Source: an uncultured Methylococcales bacterium
GTDB lineage: Bacteria; Pseudomonadota; Gammaproteobacteria; Methylococcales; Methylomonadaceae
NCBI GenBank assembly: GCA_903902705.1
Contig: CAIUVX010000196.1
Span: 20,525-84,524, forward strand
DNA length: 64,000 nt
Reading direction: 5' to 3'
In this document: positions 17,133 to 28,404 of the stretch, in pieces
Layout of the letters: every line of letters starts with the position of its first letter
Numbering within the stretch: the first letter of the stretch is position 1
Position numbers and translations under genes: made by a program
Notes under the pieces: generated by a model
Databases searched by the model: none
The model's input: the letters and a program-made list of their open reading frames with translations, nothing else
What the model was told of the DNA's origin: nothing

Positions 17133-18359
17133 TTAAAAATTACCATTAAACCAATTCTTTATTTTTGCGAACCATCCTGAACCTTCGGCATCAGTACTGC
17201 CCGCCAAGTTTTGATGGTCTTTTCCATATATTAGCAAGCCAACGCCCGTAGAGTGAATTGGATTTTTCACTACTTCGGTTAATCCCGTGACGTTTTGTGG
17301 CCCGCCCATTCTGACTGGCACATGAAAAATCTCTTCTGCCAAATCAATAAGTCCCATGACTTTTGAGCTACCACCCGTCAAAACCACACCTCCTGCAATC
17401 ATGTCTTCAAAACCACTGCGGCGTAGCTCAGCTTGTACTAATAGTAGCAGTTCTTCGTAACGTGGCTCTACAATTTCTGCCAAATTTTGCGCTGAAATTT
17501 TACGCGGTAATTTATCGCCAATACTGGGTACTTCAATAGTCCCATCAACATCGGCTAACTGTGTTAACGCACACGCGTATTTACGTTTAATTTCTTCGGC
17601 ATTGACTGTCGGTGTTCGTAGTGCCACAGCAATGTCGTTAGTGACTTGATCGCCTGCGACAGGAATAACCGCCGTATGTTTAATCGCACCATCGGCATAG
17701 ACAGCAATATCGGTAGTTCCACCACCTATGTCAATTAAACACACACCTAATTCTTTTTCATCTTCGGTCAACACTGCATTGCAGGAAGCCAGTTGCTCTA
17801 AAACTAAATCTTCGACTTCTAAACCGCAACGGCGAATACATTTAATAATATTCTGTGAGGCACTAACACTGCCTGTGACCATGTGAACTTTGGCTTCTAA
17901 GCGTATTCCTGACATACCGATGGGTTCTTTTATTCCACCTTGTAAGTCAATAACAAATTCTTGCGGCAGAATATGTAAAATCTTTTGATCGGCTGGAATT
18001 GCCACGGCACGCGCCGAATCTATCACTCTGTCTATGTCGTATTGGGTTACTTCTTTGTCTTTAATTGCTACGATACCATGCGAATTAAGACTTTTAATGT
18101 GGCTACCTGCAATACCCGCAAACACTGATTTAATTTGACAGCCTGCCATTAATTCAGCTTCTTCAATGGCTCGTTGTATAGATTGCACGGTTGATTCCAA
18201 ATTAACCACCACGCCTTTTTTAAGACCGCGTGAGGGTGCAGAGCCTATGCCTATTATTTCAAGACTACCATCACTGGCAAGTTCACCGACAATAGCAGCA
18301 ACTTTGGATGTACCAATATCCAGACCCACTATTAAATTACGCTCTGTTTTTTTTGCCAT
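17133..18359 (-). CDS. ftsA: Cell division protein FtsA
   Basis: An actin-like ATPase that tethers FtsZ to the membrane and recruits late division proteins. The 408-residue protein has VGLDIGTSKVAAIVGEL, the 1C subdomain region, the phosphate-2 loop IDIGGGTTDIAVY and the LTGGSS adenosine loop. The C-terminal amphipathic helix (GWFAKIKNWFNGNF) is the usual membrane-targeting sequence. The start is 5 bp after the ftsQ stop with an AGAG ribosome site. Confidence 0.97.
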   Translation of the reverse strand: MAKKTERNLIVGLDIGTSKVAAIVGELASDGSLEIIGIGSAPSRGLKKGVVVNLESTVQSIQRAIEEAELMAGCQIKSVFAGIAGSHIKSLNSHGIVAIKDKEVTQYDIDRVIDSARAVAIPADQKILHILPQEFVIDLQGGIKEPIGMSGIRLEAKVHMVTGSVSASQNIIKCIRRCGLEVEDLVLEQLASCNAVLTEDEKELGVCLIDIGGGTTDIAVYADGAIKHTAVIPVAGDQVTNDIAVALRTPTVNAEEIKRKYACALTQLADVDGTIEVPSIGDKLPRKISAQNLAEIVEPRYEELLLLVQAELRRSGFEDMIAGGVVLTGGSSKVMGLIDLAEEIFHVPVRMGGPQNVTGLTEVVKNPIHSTGVGLLIYGKDHQNLAGSTDAEGSGWFAKIKNWFNGNF

Positions 18360-18364
18360 TTTCT

Positions 18365-19117
18365 CTACTCTGTAGTGCTTTTTTGTGTGCCAGTTGCAAT
18401 CGCTTTCCAGTCAAACTCAGGTGTTCCAGCTTTCCATGAAACTGCATAGCCATTAGGATACCTTAAGTCAACGATTTCCATCGCATCAATCTGTTCTTGT
18501 TGTAATACGGTCAAGGTTTTTAAAAACCGCTGTAATTTTTCTAACTGATTATTACGCCCCAATAATATTTCCAAACCATTGGCTAATTTTAGCTTCCATG
18601 CCCAACGATTATTGATAGTAAACTCAACCATCTCAAAAGATTGATCTGCTAAAGCAGTTTTAACGCCTTTCATAATTTCCAACACTTTTACTTGCTGCTG
18701 GTCTGGACCTGTTAGTATCATTAAATCTTCAAAAGGTTCGATACTCTTAGGGGTAAACACTATTCCTTTTTCACTAATCAGGCTTTTTTCTCCCCAACGG
18801 ACAAACGGCTTTCTTTCTCGTACTTTTATATCAATCGCATTAGGCCACACTCGTTTGACTGTTGCCGATTCTACCCACGGCAATAACGAAATAGCCGCGT
18901 GAATGACTTGTACATCGGCATCAAAAAAACCTGTTTTTACTAAAGGTTGCAATGCTGTTTCTACTTCGTCTTTGCCTAAATAGCGAAACACGCCTTCTGT
19001 TCTCACATATTTAATAGGTAGTGCTGTGACTAATCGATCATGAATAGACTCTAACCCATATTTTGAAATCAGCCCTGCACACAGTAACGCTACAAGTAAA
19101 AATTTTGCAGCCGCCAT
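18365..19117 (-). CDS. ftsQ: Cell division protein FtsQ
   Basis: A bitopic protein linking the early and late divisome and binding FtsB/FtsL. The 250-residue product has an unusually short cytoplasmic part (four residues) before the membrane segment AKFLLVALLCAGLISKYG. A POTRA domain (VRTEGVFRYLGKDEVETAL) and the beta domain (LPWVESATVKRVWPNAIDIKV) follow. AAGGAG lies just upstream of the ATG. It sits between ddl and ftsA as in most gammaproteobacteria. Confidence 0.94.
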   Translation of the reverse strand: MAAAKFLLVALLCAGLISKYGLESIHDRLVTALPIKYVRTEGVFRYLGKDEVETALQPLVKTGFFDADVQVIHAAISLLPWVESATVKRVWPNAIDIKVRERKPFVRWGEKSLISEKGIVFTPKSIEPFEDLMILTGPDQQQVKVLEIMKGVKTALADQSFEMVEFTINNRWAWKLKLANGLEILLGRNNQLEKLQRFLKTLTVLQQEQIDAMEIVDLRYPNGYAVSWKAGTPEFDWKAIATGTQKSTTE

Positions 19118-19123
19118 TGCTCC

Positions 19124-20044
19124 TTACCCTAAACTGGTTGCCAAAATTCGCCACACCAATGTTTCAAAATCAATACCTGCTTGTTTAGCCGCCATCGGTA
19201 CTAAACTATGGTCGGTCATACCAGGAACGGTATTGACTTCAATCAATTGTGATTGACCTGCCGCATCAATAAATACGTCCACTCTTGCCCAACCTTTTAT
19301 ACCAATTATCTCACAAGCTGTGACAGCGTGTGTTTGTAACTCTTGCTCTTGCTGCTCGTCCAACCCACAAGGGCAATGGTATTGTGTGGTAGTCGCCTGA
19401 TATTTAGCGTCATAATCATAAAAACTATTGGGTGTTTCTAAACGAATAACAGGTAATGCCTCGCCATTCAATACGCCAACAGTATACTCTTTACCCGTTA
19501 CCCACGCTTCTGCATAGACATCACAATCATAATCAGCGGCGATTTGCAAAGCTTTTGCTAACTCATCACGGCTATTCGCCTTACTCATGCCAATGCTAGA
19601 GCCTTCTTGTGCTGGTTTAACAATAACAGGAAACCCCAGTTTTTCAATACAGGCATTTAAATCTGCTTCATTTTTTAATAAAAACCACTGAGGCGTAACC
19701 AAACCGTAGCCTTGCCAACACAATTTTGTTCTTAATTTGTCCATTGCTAATGCTGATGCCAGCACGCCACTACCCGTGTAAGGAATACCTAAAACCTCTA
19801 GTACACCTTGCAATACACCATCTTCGCCGCCGCGTCCATGTATGATATTAAAGACCCTATCGATTCTGATACCTACCAAAGCATCGATTAAACTGCCTTG
19901 TACATCAACCGCAATCACATCAACACCTTGTTGTTTTAAGGCTTGATAAACTGCCGTGCCACTACGCAAAGAAATTTCTCTTTCTGCCGCTGTGCCACCC
20001 ATCACTACTGCGACCCGTCCAAACTGTTCTGGATTTTTATTCAT
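19124..20044 (-). CDS. ddlB: D-alanine--D-alanine ligase (DdlB type)
   Basis: An ATP-grasp enzyme making D-Ala-D-Ala for the UDP-MurNAc pentapeptide. The 306-residue protein shows GGTAAEREISLRSG at the N-terminus, NIIHGRGGEDGVLQG, PYTGSGVLASALAMDK, VKPAQEGSSIGMSK and the metal/phosphate region LIEVNTVPGMTDHSLVP. It lies between murB (4-bp gap) and ftsQ (6-bp gap), all co-directional. Length is normal. Confidence 0.97.
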   Translation of the reverse strand: MNKNPEQFGRVAVVMGGTAAEREISLRSGTAVYQALKQQGVDVIAVDVQGSLIDALVGIRIDRVFNIIHGRGGEDGVLQGVLEVLGIPYTGSGVLASALAMDKLRTKLCWQGYGLVTPQWFLLKNEADLNACIEKLGFPVIVKPAQEGSSIGMSKANSRDELAKALQIAADYDCDVYAEAWVTGKEYTVGVLNGEALPVIRLETPNSFYDYDAKYQATTTQYHCPCGLDEQQEQELQTHAVTACEIIGIKGWARVDVFIDAAGQSQLIEVNTVPGMTDHSLVPMAAKQAGIDFETLVWRILATSLG

Positions 20045-20048
20045 TTAT

Positions 20049-20924
20049 TTATTCCTCTGCCACACCGACCATACATACCTCTGTGCGTAACATTACACCG
20101 TGTTGCTCATTAACTTTGGCTTGTACATAGCTAATGAGTGTTTCAATATTCGCGGCAGTTGCCTTGCCTGTATTGACAATAAAATTAGCGTGTTTTTCTG
20201 ATACACAGGCACCACCGATGCAGTAACCTTTTAAGCCTGATTGTTCTATTAACCGCGCAGCAAAATCACCCTCTGGATTTTTAAAAACTGAACCACAACT
20301 CGGTTGATTAGTTGGTTGAGTTTGGGCGCGTTTTTCCAATAAGCCTTTAATTTTTTGTTGACTGGTGGTGGTATCACCTTCAGGCAGTTGTAATAAAGCA
20401 CTTAAAAACCACTCGCCGTCCTCACCTTTTACAGAACGATAACTAACGGTAAAATCTTGCGACGAGCGAATTATCACTTCACCTCGTGCCGTTAGCATAT
20501 CGACTTGATTAACCAACGTCCATGTTTCTCCGCCAAATGCACCTGCATTCATTTTTAACGCGCCACCCATCGTGCCTGGAATGCCTGCCAAAAATTCCGC
20601 GCCCACCAAACCTTGTTCAGCACAAAACCGCGCAACATGAGCGCAAGGTACGCCTGCTTCCACATAAACCGCACCCTCGTCAGTACGGCGCATGGCTTTT
20701 AATCGTCCTTTAGTATTGATAACTGTACCGCGTATGCCGCCGTCTCTAATCAATAAATTACTGCCTAACCCCATCCAAAAAACGGGTTCGTTAGCAGGCA
20801 ATTGCGCAACAAACTCAATCAAATCCGCACGATCTAATGGCATATATAAACGATCTGCACAGCCACCGACTCGCCAACTGGTATATTTTGCCAGTTTTTC
20901 ATTCGTTAATAAGCGTCCCTTCAT
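20049..20924 (-). CDS. murB: UDP-N-acetylenolpyruvoylglucosamine reductase MurB
   Basis: A FAD-dependent reductase producing UDP-MurNAc. The 291-residue protein starts with [14 protein letters not shown], has the FAD-binding [15 protein letters not shown] and [18 protein letters not shown], the SYRSVKG tyrosine loop and the catalytic serine region [19 protein letters not shown]. Its ATG overlaps the murC stop by 4 bp (ATGA), indicating translational coupling. Confidence 0.97.
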   Translation of the reverse strand: MKGRLLTNEKLAKYTSWRVGGCADRLYMPLDRADLIEFVAQLPANEPVFWMGLGSNLLIRDGGIRGTVINTKGRLKAMRRTDEGAVYVEAGVPCAHVARFCAEQGLVGAEFLAGIPGTMGGALKMNAGAFGGETWTLVNQVDMLTARGEVIIRSSQDFTVSYRSVKGEDGEWFLSALLQLPEGDTTTSQQKIKGLLEKRAQTQPTNQPSCGSVFKNPEGDFAARLIEQSGLKGYCIGGACVSEKHANFIVNTGKATAANIETLISYVQAKVNEQHGVMLRTEVCMVGVAEE

Positions 20925-22360
20925 GTATTCGATAATGCCTCTGCCAACGTGAATGGTAACTGGCTAGCAATCTGCCCAACATTACCCGCCCCCATGGTTA
21001 AAATCACATCATCGGCTTTTACCACACTCGCTAAAATACTGGGTAAATCTTGCCAGTTTTCCAAAAATATTGGATCAACATGACCACGCAAGCGAATCGC
21101 ACGACTTAATGCACGTCCATCTGCGCCTGCAATCGGTGTTTCTCCTGCCGAATAAACTTCCATTAAAATCAACACCGCAACGCCTGATAAAACGTGGGCA
21201 AAGTCTTCAAATAAATCGCGGGTACGCGTGTAACGGTGCGGTTGAAACACAATGACTGAGCGTCTATCAGGCCATGCTTGTTTTAACGCTTCCAATGTTG
21301 CAGCAATCTCACGCGGATGATGCCCATAATCATCAACTAAGGTGAGTTTACCATCACCAATAGCCACATCACCTTGTAACTGAAAACGCCGACCAACGCC
21401 TTTAAACGCACCTAGGCTTTTGATGATTGCACTGTCTGCAACTGACAACCGACTGGCTACAGCAATCGCCGCCAATGAATTGAGCATATTATGCCAACCA
21501 GGCATATTGAGCGTTACTCGCAATGGCGGATAATCACCTTTGCGTAATACAGTAAAATGAGTGTGCAAGCCTTGCTGTTGAATATCGATAGCCCGCACAT
21601 CGGCATCTTCATGAACACCATAAGTAATCACAGGTTTAGACAGTTGCGACAAAATATCCTGCACACCTTGATCATCGATACATAACACCGCTAGCCCATA
21701 AAAAGGTAAATGGTGCAAAAATTCAATAAAAGTATCTTTTAGGCGTTGATAACTACCTTGATAGGTCTCCATGTGATCTTGGTCGATATTGGTGACGATT
21801 GCGACCATTGGCTGCAAGTATAAAAATGACGCATCACTTTCATCTGCCTCAGCTACTAGATAATTTCCTAAACCCAATTTGGCATTAGTTCCCGCGCTGT
21901 TTAAACGCCCACCAATCACAAAAGTGGGATCAAGTCCGCCCTCTGCCAAAATACTGGCAGTTAAACTGGTGGTGGTGGTTTTACCGTGTGTGCCTGCAAC
22001 TGCGATACCAAACCGAAAGCGCATGAGTTCAGCTAGCATTTCAGCGCGTGGAATCACGGGAATACGTTGATGATACGCTTCATCAATTTCTGCATTAGTT
22101 CGATCTATTGCCGTTGAAGCAACCACTAAATCGACTTGGTTGATGTTTTCGCGTTTGTGTCCTATGGCGATACGAATCCCTAGCTCAGCCAAGTGTTGCG
22201 TAACAGCACTTTCTTTAATATCTGACCCTGAAACAATGTAACCTAAGTTACATAATACTTCGGCAATACCGCTCATGCCTGTGCCGCCGATACCGACAAA
22301 ATGAATGCGGTCAATATTACCCAATTTTTGTACCATCATTTTCACTTGTGAGGCATTCAT
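20921..22360 (-). CDS. murC: UDP-N-acetylmuramate--L-alanine ligase MurC
   Basis: Adds L-Ala to UDP-MurNAc. The 479-residue Mur ligase carries [17 protein letters not shown], the P-loop [32 protein letters not shown] and the C-terminal [14 protein letters not shown]. The ATG at 22360 overlaps the murG stop (ATGA) and follows GGAGG; the earlier in-frame start at 22381 would lie within murG. Length is typical. Confidence 0.97.
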   Translation of the reverse strand: MNASQVKMMVQKLGNIDRIHFVGIGGTGMSGIAEVLCNLGYIVSGSDIKESAVTQHLAELGIRIAIGHKRENINQVDLVVASTAIDRTNAEIDEAYHQRIPVIPRAEMLAELMRFRFGIAVAGTHGKTTTTSLTASILAEGGLDPTFVIGGRLNSAGTNAKLGLGNYLVAEADESDASFLYLQPMVAIVTNIDQDHMETYQGSYQRLKDTFIEFLHHLPFYGLAVLCIDDQGVQDILSQLSKPVITYGVHEDADVRAIDIQQQGLHTHFTVLRKGDYPPLRVTLNMPGWHNMLNSLAAIAVASRLSVADSAIIKSLGAFKGVGRRFQLQGDVAIGDGKLTLVDDYGHHPREIAATLEALKQAWPDRRSVIVFQPHRYTRTRDLFEDFAHVLSGVAVLILMEVYSAGETPIAGADGRALSRAIRLRGHVDPIFLENWQDLPSILASVVKADDVILTMGAGNVGQIASQLPFTLAEALSNT

Positions 22361-23415
22361 AACTTTGCCTCCGCTACACAATAACTGGCAACTACTTCTG
22401 TTGCATCCAAACGTGCAAGTTGCTTGGCGGCTAGTCCTATAGTTTTTGCGTGTTTAAGCAGCGTGGTTATTTGTTTTGCTAGATTTTCTGCATTCAAGTC
22501 TTTTTGCATCAGTAATATGCCTGCGTTTGCATCGGTTAAGTAGTTGGCATTCGCCGTTTGATGATCGTCAATTGCATTGGGTAACGGGACAAAAATGGCT
22601 GGAATGCCCACGGCAGCAACTTCACTAACTGTCATTGCCCCAGCACGACAAATTAGTATATCTGCCCATTGATATGCCACAACCATATCATTAATAAAGG
22701 CAGGGGTATGTGCATTAATACCTAATTCTTGGTAACGCTTGGCAACCTGCGCTTGCATCGCCATACCTGTTTGATGCCTGATTTGCACAGAGGGGAAATC
22801 AAGTAGACTCAGAGCTTCAGGCACAACTTCATTGAGTATTTGCGCACCTTGACTGCCACCGATAACCAAGATTTTTATGCCCTGCCCTAGCAATTTTTCC
22901 TCATCAAGCTGCTCTAAAAAAGCTTTTCTTAGCGGGTTCCCTGTACAGATCGCCTTGGTTGATTTTTTAAAACTGAGAGGAAATGCCTCTAACACTTGAT
23001 TGGCAAAACGCGCCAGTAACCGATTGGTTGTGCCAACCACTCGATTTTGTTCGTGTATTACTAAAGGAATACCCAATAATTTTGCCATTAAGCCGCCAGG
23101 ACCTGCAACAAAACCACCCATGCCTAACACTACATTGGGTTTTCGTTGTCGCAAAAATATCGCTGCTTGAAAACAGGCTTTACATAATCCAAACACAGCG
23201 GTTATTTTCGATAACACGCTTTTACCGCGTATACCTGCAACAGATAAGTAGTCAATCGCAATGCCACACTCAGGAATAACTCGACTTTCCAGCCCTTTTT
23301 GTGTTCCTAACCAGCTTACTTGCCAACCTTTTTCTATCAGTAATTGCGCAACTGCTAATGCGGGAAAAATATGACCGCCTGTACCACCTGCCATAATCAC
23401 GATACGCTTAACCAT
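22357..23415 (-). CDS. murG: UDP-GlcNAc:undecaprenyl-pyrophosphoryl-MurNAc-pentapeptide transferase MurG
   Basis: A GT28 glycosyltransferase on the cytoplasmic membrane face, making lipid II from lipid I. The 352-residue protein has the glycine loop [31 protein letters not shown], the [15 protein letters not shown] loop, [11 protein letters not shown] and [18 protein letters not shown] with the donor-binding glutamate. It overlaps ftsW by 8 bp and murC by 3 bp. Confidence 0.97.
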   Translation of the reverse strand: MVKRIVIMAGGTGGHIFPALAVAQLLIEKGWQVSWLGTQKGLESRVIPECGIAIDYLSVAGIRGKSVLSKITAVFGLCKACFQAAIFLRQRKPNVVLGMGGFVAGPGGLMAKLLGIPLVIHEQNRVVGTTNRLLARFANQVLEAFPLSFKKSTKAICTGNPLRKAFLEQLDEEKLLGQGIKILVIGGSQGAQILNEVVPEALSLLDFPSVQIRHQTGMAMQAQVAKRYQELGINAHTPAFINDMVVAYQWADILICRAGAMTVSEVAAVGIPAIFVPLPNAIDDHQTANANYLTDANAGILLMQKDLNAENLAKQITTLLKHAKTIGLAAKQLARLDATEVVASYCVAEAKL

Positions 23416-24589
23416 GTGAAACTCTCATGCCTTTACCCTTATGTAACGGATTAGTATTCAGTTCGACAATTTCGCTATGAACACGAAATAGTAAGGCAAC
23501 TGCGCAACACATAATCATCATACTACCGCCGCCATAACTCATTAATGGCAATGTTAAACCTTTGGTAGGCAATAGCCCCATATTAACACCCATATTGACG
23601 AAGGATTGAAAACCAAACCATATTCCTAAACCATAAGCGACAAATGCCCAAAAGCGTTGTCCTGCTTGCTCTGCTGCCGCACCTATCGCAAAAATTCGCC
23701 AGACCAGTAATGCAAATAAGCCAATCACCGTGATTACACCCAATAATCCCAGTTCTTCAGCAATCACAGAAAAGATAAAATCGGTATGCGCTTCGGGCAA
23801 ATAAAATAATTTTTGTACCCCGCTACCTAAACCCACACCCCACCATTCACCGCGTCCAAAGGAAATCAGTGCCTGCGTAAGTTGAAAACCTGTGTCTAAA
23901 GGATCAGCCCAAGGATCCATAAAGCTAGTCACACGCTTAAGGCGATACGGTGAAAAATACACCAATAACATCACCAACACTGCAACTGAACCCAATAAAA
24001 CAATAAACTGCCCTATTTTCGCGCCTGCTAAAAACATAATGCCCATAGCGATCATTAAAATCACCACGGATGAACCAAAATCAGGTTCGAGTAACAGCAA
24101 AACACACGCCAGCGAAAACAATATTAATGGGTTAAATAAACCAAACGCTGATTCTTGTACCGACTGTTGATGACGAGTGACATAACCCGCCATATAAATA
24201 ACTGAAAAAAACTTAATTACTTCGGACACTTGTATGCGTAAGCCACCTACCGATAGCCAACGGGTACTGCCATTAACTTTAATACCCAATCCTGGCACTA
24301 ACACAACGATCAATAGCAATAGTCCTATGATAAACAGCACTAAGCCACTTTTTTCCCAAACTCGCATCGGTGTTGCGGCAATCAAAACACCTAACACTAA
24401 GCCAAAACCCATGTGCATTAATTGTCGAGTCGGAAAATAAAACGCATCACCTGTAAGTTTTACCCCCAAATGCAGTGAAGCAGAAGCAACCATTACAAAA
24501 CCAATCAGTACTAAACTCAAACAGGTCAGCACTAGTACGGTGTCAAAATGAAATCGTCCATCCAATGAAGTTTTAATTCGCTTGTGCAT
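23408..24589 (-). CDS. ftsW: Septal peptidoglycan glycosyltransferase FtsW (SEDS family)
   Basis: A polytopic membrane polymerase working with FtsI at the septum. The 393-residue sequence is strongly hydrophobic with about ten membrane segments. It shows the SEDS signatures STRWLSVGGLRIQVSE, LEPDFGSSVV, PYRLKRVTSFMDPWADP, LPEAHTDFIFSVIAEELG and the terminal PLMSYGGGSMM. The ATG overlaps the murD stop by one base. Confidence 0.97.
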   Translation of the reverse strand: MHKRIKTSLDGRFHFDTVLVLTCLSLVLIGFVMVASASLHLGVKLTGDAFYFPTRQLMHMGFGLVLGVLIAATPMRVWEKSGLVLFIIGLLLLIVVLVPGLGIKVNGSTRWLSVGGLRIQVSEVIKFFSVIYMAGYVTRHQQSVQESAFGLFNPLILFSLACVLLLLEPDFGSSVVILMIAMGIMFLAGAKIGQFIVLLGSVAVLVMLLVYFSPYRLKRVTSFMDPWADPLDTGFQLTQALISFGRGEWWGVGLGSGVQKLFYLPEAHTDFIFSVIAEELGLLGVITVIGLFALLVWRIFAIGAAAEQAGQRFWAFVAYGLGIWFGFQSFVNMGVNMGLLPTKGLTLPLMSYGGGSMMIMCCAVALLFRVHSEIVELNTNPLHKGKGMRVSHG

Positions 24590-25953
24590 TAGCTTAATGC
24601 CAATACCGCTAGGGCAAATTGATTGCCTCGGTCTTGATAGTTTTTATATTGATCCAGACTCGCACACGCAGGCGATAGCAATACACTATCACCATCACTG
24701 GCAAGACTTGCCGCTATTTGTACAGCTTGCACCATATTTTCAGCACGATGCACAGGGACACAGCCAGCTATTGCTTGTTCTATCAAGTCTGCATCTTTAC
24801 CCATAAGGACAACACTTTTGGTTTTTTCTTTAATAGCAGGGGTTAATTCAGCCATGTCCGCGCCTTTGGCATCGCCACCTGCAATTAAAATAACTTTACG
24901 GTTATAGCCTTCTAAGGCGGCAACACACGCGCCAATATTGGTTGCCTTGGAATCATTAACCCAAGTAATACCGTTTAAATGTGCCACTTTCTGCATTCTA
25001 TGATTTAAGCCTCTAAAGGTTTTCAATGCTGAACACATAGCGGGAATATCCAAACCGACTGCTACGCCCAATGCCAACGCAGCCAAGGCATTAGCGGCAT
25101 TGTGTCTACCTTCTAGCGGTAATTCATGCAATGGCATCAATGGGCTTGTTTCGTACATCAAATATTCAGTTTCGCCTTGATAAGCCAGATAAAAATCTGC
25201 TTTGTCTTTAATAGAGAAACTGACTATTTGTCGTCCTGCTTCCTGCATAGCCTTGACTAAAGTATCGTCGGCATTGATGACAATTACACCATCACCATGA
25301 TAAATACTCTGTTTTTCTTTGGCATAGTCCGCTAAATCGGCGTGTCGATCCAGATGATCTGCACTGATATTCAGCACGGTTGCCGCCGCTGCATTCAATA
25401 CCGAGGTGCGTTCTAACTGAAAACTGGACAGCTCCAATACATACAACTCTGCGTCGTCTTCTAATAAATCCAAGGCGGGTTTGCCAAGATTTCCACCAAT
25501 AGCAACACGTTTACCAGCGGCGGCTGCCATATCGCCTAACATAGTAGTCACGGTGCTTTTACCGTTAGAACCTGTAATAGCGATAATAGGTGCAGTAACA
25601 GAACAGGCAAATAAATCTATATCGCTGATTATTGTTGCACCATTAGCAAGTGCTTTGACAATCGATTTTTCGTGCAGCGACACACCTGGACTAACAATTA
25701 GATGCGTCGCAACCTTAAAAGCCGCCTCATCAAAACCGCCAGTAAAAACGGGAATATCGGGCGTTTGTTGGAAAAACTCATCCATAGGCGGATTATCACG
25801 ACTATCAATAATCGCAAATACAAGCCCCAGTTTATGCAAAAAACGCGCAACTGAAACACCCGTAATACCTAAACCCACTACCAATAGTTTGGAATTTTGT
25901 GCATCTAAAGCAAAATGCTTTTTTAATGCGTCGAGAATTATTGACTTGTCCAT
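24589..25953 (-). CDS. murD: UDP-N-acetylmuramoyl-L-alanine--D-glutamate ligase MurD
   Basis: Adds D-Glu to UDP-MurNAc-L-Ala. The 454-residue Mur ligase shows VVGLGITGVSVARFL, ITGSNGKSTVTTMLGD (P-loop), ELSSFQLERT, NISADHLDRH and VNDSKATNIGACVAALEG. It sits three bases after mraY and overlaps ftsW by one base. Confidence 0.97.
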   Translation of the reverse strand: MDKSIILDALKKHFALDAQNSKLLVVGLGITGVSVARFLHKLGLVFAIIDSRDNPPMDEFFQQTPDIPVFTGGFDEAAFKVATHLIVSPGVSLHEKSIVKALANGATIISDIDLFACSVTAPIIAITGSNGKSTVTTMLGDMAAAAGKRVAIGGNLGKPALDLLEDDAELYVLELSSFQLERTSVLNAAAATVLNISADHLDRHADLADYAKEKQSIYHGDGVIVINADDTLVKAMQEAGRQIVSFSIKDKADFYLAYQGETEYLMYETSPLMPLHELPLEGRHNAANALAALALGVAVGLDIPAMCSALKTFRGLNHRMQKVAHLNGITWVNDSKATNIGACVAALEGYNRKVILIAGGDAKGADMAELTPAIKEKTKSVVLMGKDADLIEQAIAGCVPVHRAENMVQAVQIAASLASDGDSVLLSPACASLDQYKNYQDRGNQFALAVLALS

Positions 25954-25956
25954 TTA

Positions 25957-27039
25957 TTATCTCAACTTGAGGGTTGCTAAACCAATCAACACTAAAATAA
26001 CGGTGATAATCCAAAAACGCACAATCACACGCGGTTCTGGCCAACCTTTTAATTCAAAATGATGATGAATGGGTGCCATACGAAATACCCGTTTGCCCGT
26101 TAATTTAAACGAGGCAACTTGTATGATAACTGACAGTGTCTCCATGACAAACACTCCCCCCATAATCATTAACACGATTTCCTGTCTAACTAACACTGCC
26201 AATACACCCAAAGCAGCACCTAACGCTAACGCGCCGACATCACCCATGAAAACCATCGCTGGATAGGCGTTAAACCATAAGAAACCTAATCCAGCACCCA
26301 CTAACGCGGAGCAAAATACGATAAGTTCACCCGCGTTCGGTAAATAGGGAATCGCTAGGTATTCTGAAAAAGTAACATGACCTGATAAGTAGGCAAAAAC
26401 TCCTAACCCAGCAGCGACCATTGTGGTTGGCATAATTGCCAGTCCATCCAACCCGTCAGTTAAATTGACCGCATTACTGGTGCCGACAATGACAAAATAA
26501 GTAAAAACGATGTATGTCCAGCCCATGTTGAGCATCACATCTTTGAAAAATGGAATGATAAATTGGGTTTCTGCGGGCAGTACCGCCGTTTTATACAGGA
26601 AAATTGCCGCACCTAAACCAATCACCGACTGCCAAAAATATTTTGCTTTCGCCGATAAGCCGTCACTGTTGCGCTTGACGACTTTTCGATAATCATCAAT
26701 AAAACCGACCACACCGTAACCCATCGTCACCAACAAAATCACCCAAATATAGCGATTGCTTAAATCTGCCCATAACAAGGTACTAATAGCAATAGCCACC
26801 AAGATTAATGTGCCGCCCATCGTCGGTGTACCCGATTTTTCATAATGGCTTTGTGGACCTAATTCACGAATGCTTTGCCCAATTTTATTGCTACTTAACT
26901 TTCTAATCATCACAGGACCAATAATAAAAGCAATGGTTAATGACGTTAATGCGCCAAGAATGGCGCGAAAAGTCAGATAGTGAAAGACTCGAAAACTACT
27001 ATCAAAGCTCATTAAATATTCTGAAAAATACAGTAACAT
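25957..27039 (-). CDS. mraY: Phospho-N-acetylmuramoyl-pentapeptide transferase MraY
   Basis: An integral membrane enzyme forming lipid I. The 360-residue protein has about ten hydrophobic segments and the expected acidic motifs: GFIDDYRKV (metal-binding DD), [13 protein letters not shown], and [15 protein letters not shown] followed by [18 protein letters not shown] precedes the ATG. It is 3 bp after the murF stop. Confidence 0.97.
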   Translation of the reverse strand: MLLYFSEYLMSFDSSFRVFHYLTFRAILGALTSLTIAFIIGPVMIRKLSSNKIGQSIRELGPQSHYEKSGTPTMGGTLILVAIAISTLLWADLSNRYIWVILLVTMGYGVVGFIDDYRKVVKRNSDGLSAKAKYFWQSVIGLGAAIFLYKTAVLPAETQFIIPFFKDVMLNMGWTYIVFTYFVIVGTSNAVNLTDGLDGLAIMPTTMVAAGLGVFAYLSGHVTFSEYLAIPYLPNAGELIVFCSALVGAGLGFLWFNAYPAMVFMGDVGALALGAALGVLAVLVRQEIVLMIMGGVFVMETLSVIIQVASFKLTGKRVFRMAPIHHHFELKGWPEPRVIVRFWIITVILVLIGLATLKLR

Positions 27040-27042
27040 CGT

Positions 27043-28404
27043 TTACATCCTAAAATTATCAATCAAAGCGGCAGCTACATTTTCCATACGCCGCGCTCGT
27101 GAGCCTTTGATTAAAAGAGTTTCATCCCCTTTAAGTTCTTTTCTTAACGCGGCTATCAACTCATCTTGTGAGTCAAAAAAACTCGCGCCTTCACCATAAG
27201 TTTGTACGGTATAACTGGCATCATCACCTATTGCCAGTAATCGTTGCACACCACTGGCTTTTATCAACTCGCCTATTTCGGTGTGTATTTTTACACTGTC
27301 TTCGCCTAATTCACCAAACGCTCCTAAAATTAGCCAAGGTTTAGTCGAACAATCGACTAACACAGTTAAACCCGCTTTGAGTGATGCAGCATTGGCGTTA
27401 TAACTATCGTCGATAACAATATTACCTAAGCGACTGACTAACGGTTGTAAACGTCCAGTGACAGGCTTTACGCTTTCTAAGCCCTGTTTAATTTGCTCAA
27501 AGCTGACACCTAAAGCAATACACGCCGCTGCCGCTGCCAAGGCATTTACAACATTATGTTGACCTGCAAGCTTAAGATTTATGCTAATAACCGTTTGTGC
27601 ATAAAACAAGCTGAAACTGGTTATAAAGGCATTATCTTGAATGCTTGTATGAATAGCACTGGCTGTCACATCGGCGTAAGCATTCAACCCAAAGGAGATT
27701 ATTTTTTTATTGCCAGCAATGCCCTGCCAATAATCAAAATAATCATCGTCCCTATTTAAAATCGCCACGCCATCGGTTTTAAGCGTTTCAATAATTTCGC
27801 CTTTTGCTTGCGCTACACCCTCGACACTAACAAAGCCTGCAATATGTGCCGCGCCTGCATTGGTAATGACTGCAACATCGGCGGCGGCATAAGTGCTACT
27901 GTATTCAATTTCTTTTGGGTGATTAGCACCCATTTCAATCACCGCATAACGGTGTTGCTCATCCAGTTGCAATAAAGTTAACGGTACGCCTATGTCATTA
28001 TTCAAATTGCCTAGGGTAAATAATACTTGGTGATTAACGGCCAAAATTGCCGCTATCATTTCTTTAACTGTCGTTTTACCGTTACTGCCTGTTACTCCGA
28101 CCACAGAAACTGCTAGTTTTTTTCGCCACGCGCCAGCCAATTGCGCCAAGGCAAGGGAAGTATTCTCGACCACGATATGCGGCAAACTGGTATTAGCACC
28201 TTTATGTACGATAGCCGCGATCGCGCCTGCTTGCTGTGCAAGATCAACAAAATCATTGCCGTCAAAGTTTTTGCCTTTAATGGCGATATACAATTGCTTA
28301 GGCTTGATAGCACGAGTATCAATACTCACCGAAGAAAAACTGACATCTTCGCCAATCAATGTGCCTTGTACTATTTTTGCGCACTCACTTAGCGTCATTT
28401 CCAT
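27043..28404 (-). CDS. murF: UDP-MurNAc-tripeptide--D-alanyl-D-alanine ligase MurF
   Basis: Adds the D-Ala-D-Ala dipeptide. The 453-residue Mur ligase carries VTGSNGKTTVKEMIAAIL (P-loop), NNDIGVPLTLL, IEMGANHPKEI, ITNAGAAHIAGF and DDSYNANAASLKAGL. The start overlaps the murE stop by a single base. Length is typical. Confidence 0.97.
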   Translation of the reverse strand: MEMTLSECAKIVQGTLIGEDVSFSSVSIDTRAIKPKQLYIAIKGKNFDGNDFVDLAQQAGAIAAIVHKGANTSLPHIVVENTSLALAQLAGAWRKKLAVSVVGVTGSNGKTTVKEMIAAILAVNHQVLFTLGNLNNDIGVPLTLLQLDEQHRYAVIEMGANHPKEIEYSSTYAAADVAVITNAGAAHIAGFVSVEGVAQAKGEIIETLKTDGVAILNRDDDYFDYWQGIAGNKKIISFGLNAYADVTASAIHTSIQDNAFITSFSLFYAQTVISINLKLAGQHNVVNALAAAAACIALGVSFEQIKQGLESVKPVTGRLQPLVSRLGNIVIDDSYNANAASLKAGLTVLVDCSTKPWLILGAFGELGEDSVKIHTEIGELIKASGVQRLLAIGDDASYTVQTYGEGASFFDSQDELIAALRKELKGDETLLIKGSRARRMENVAAALIDNFRM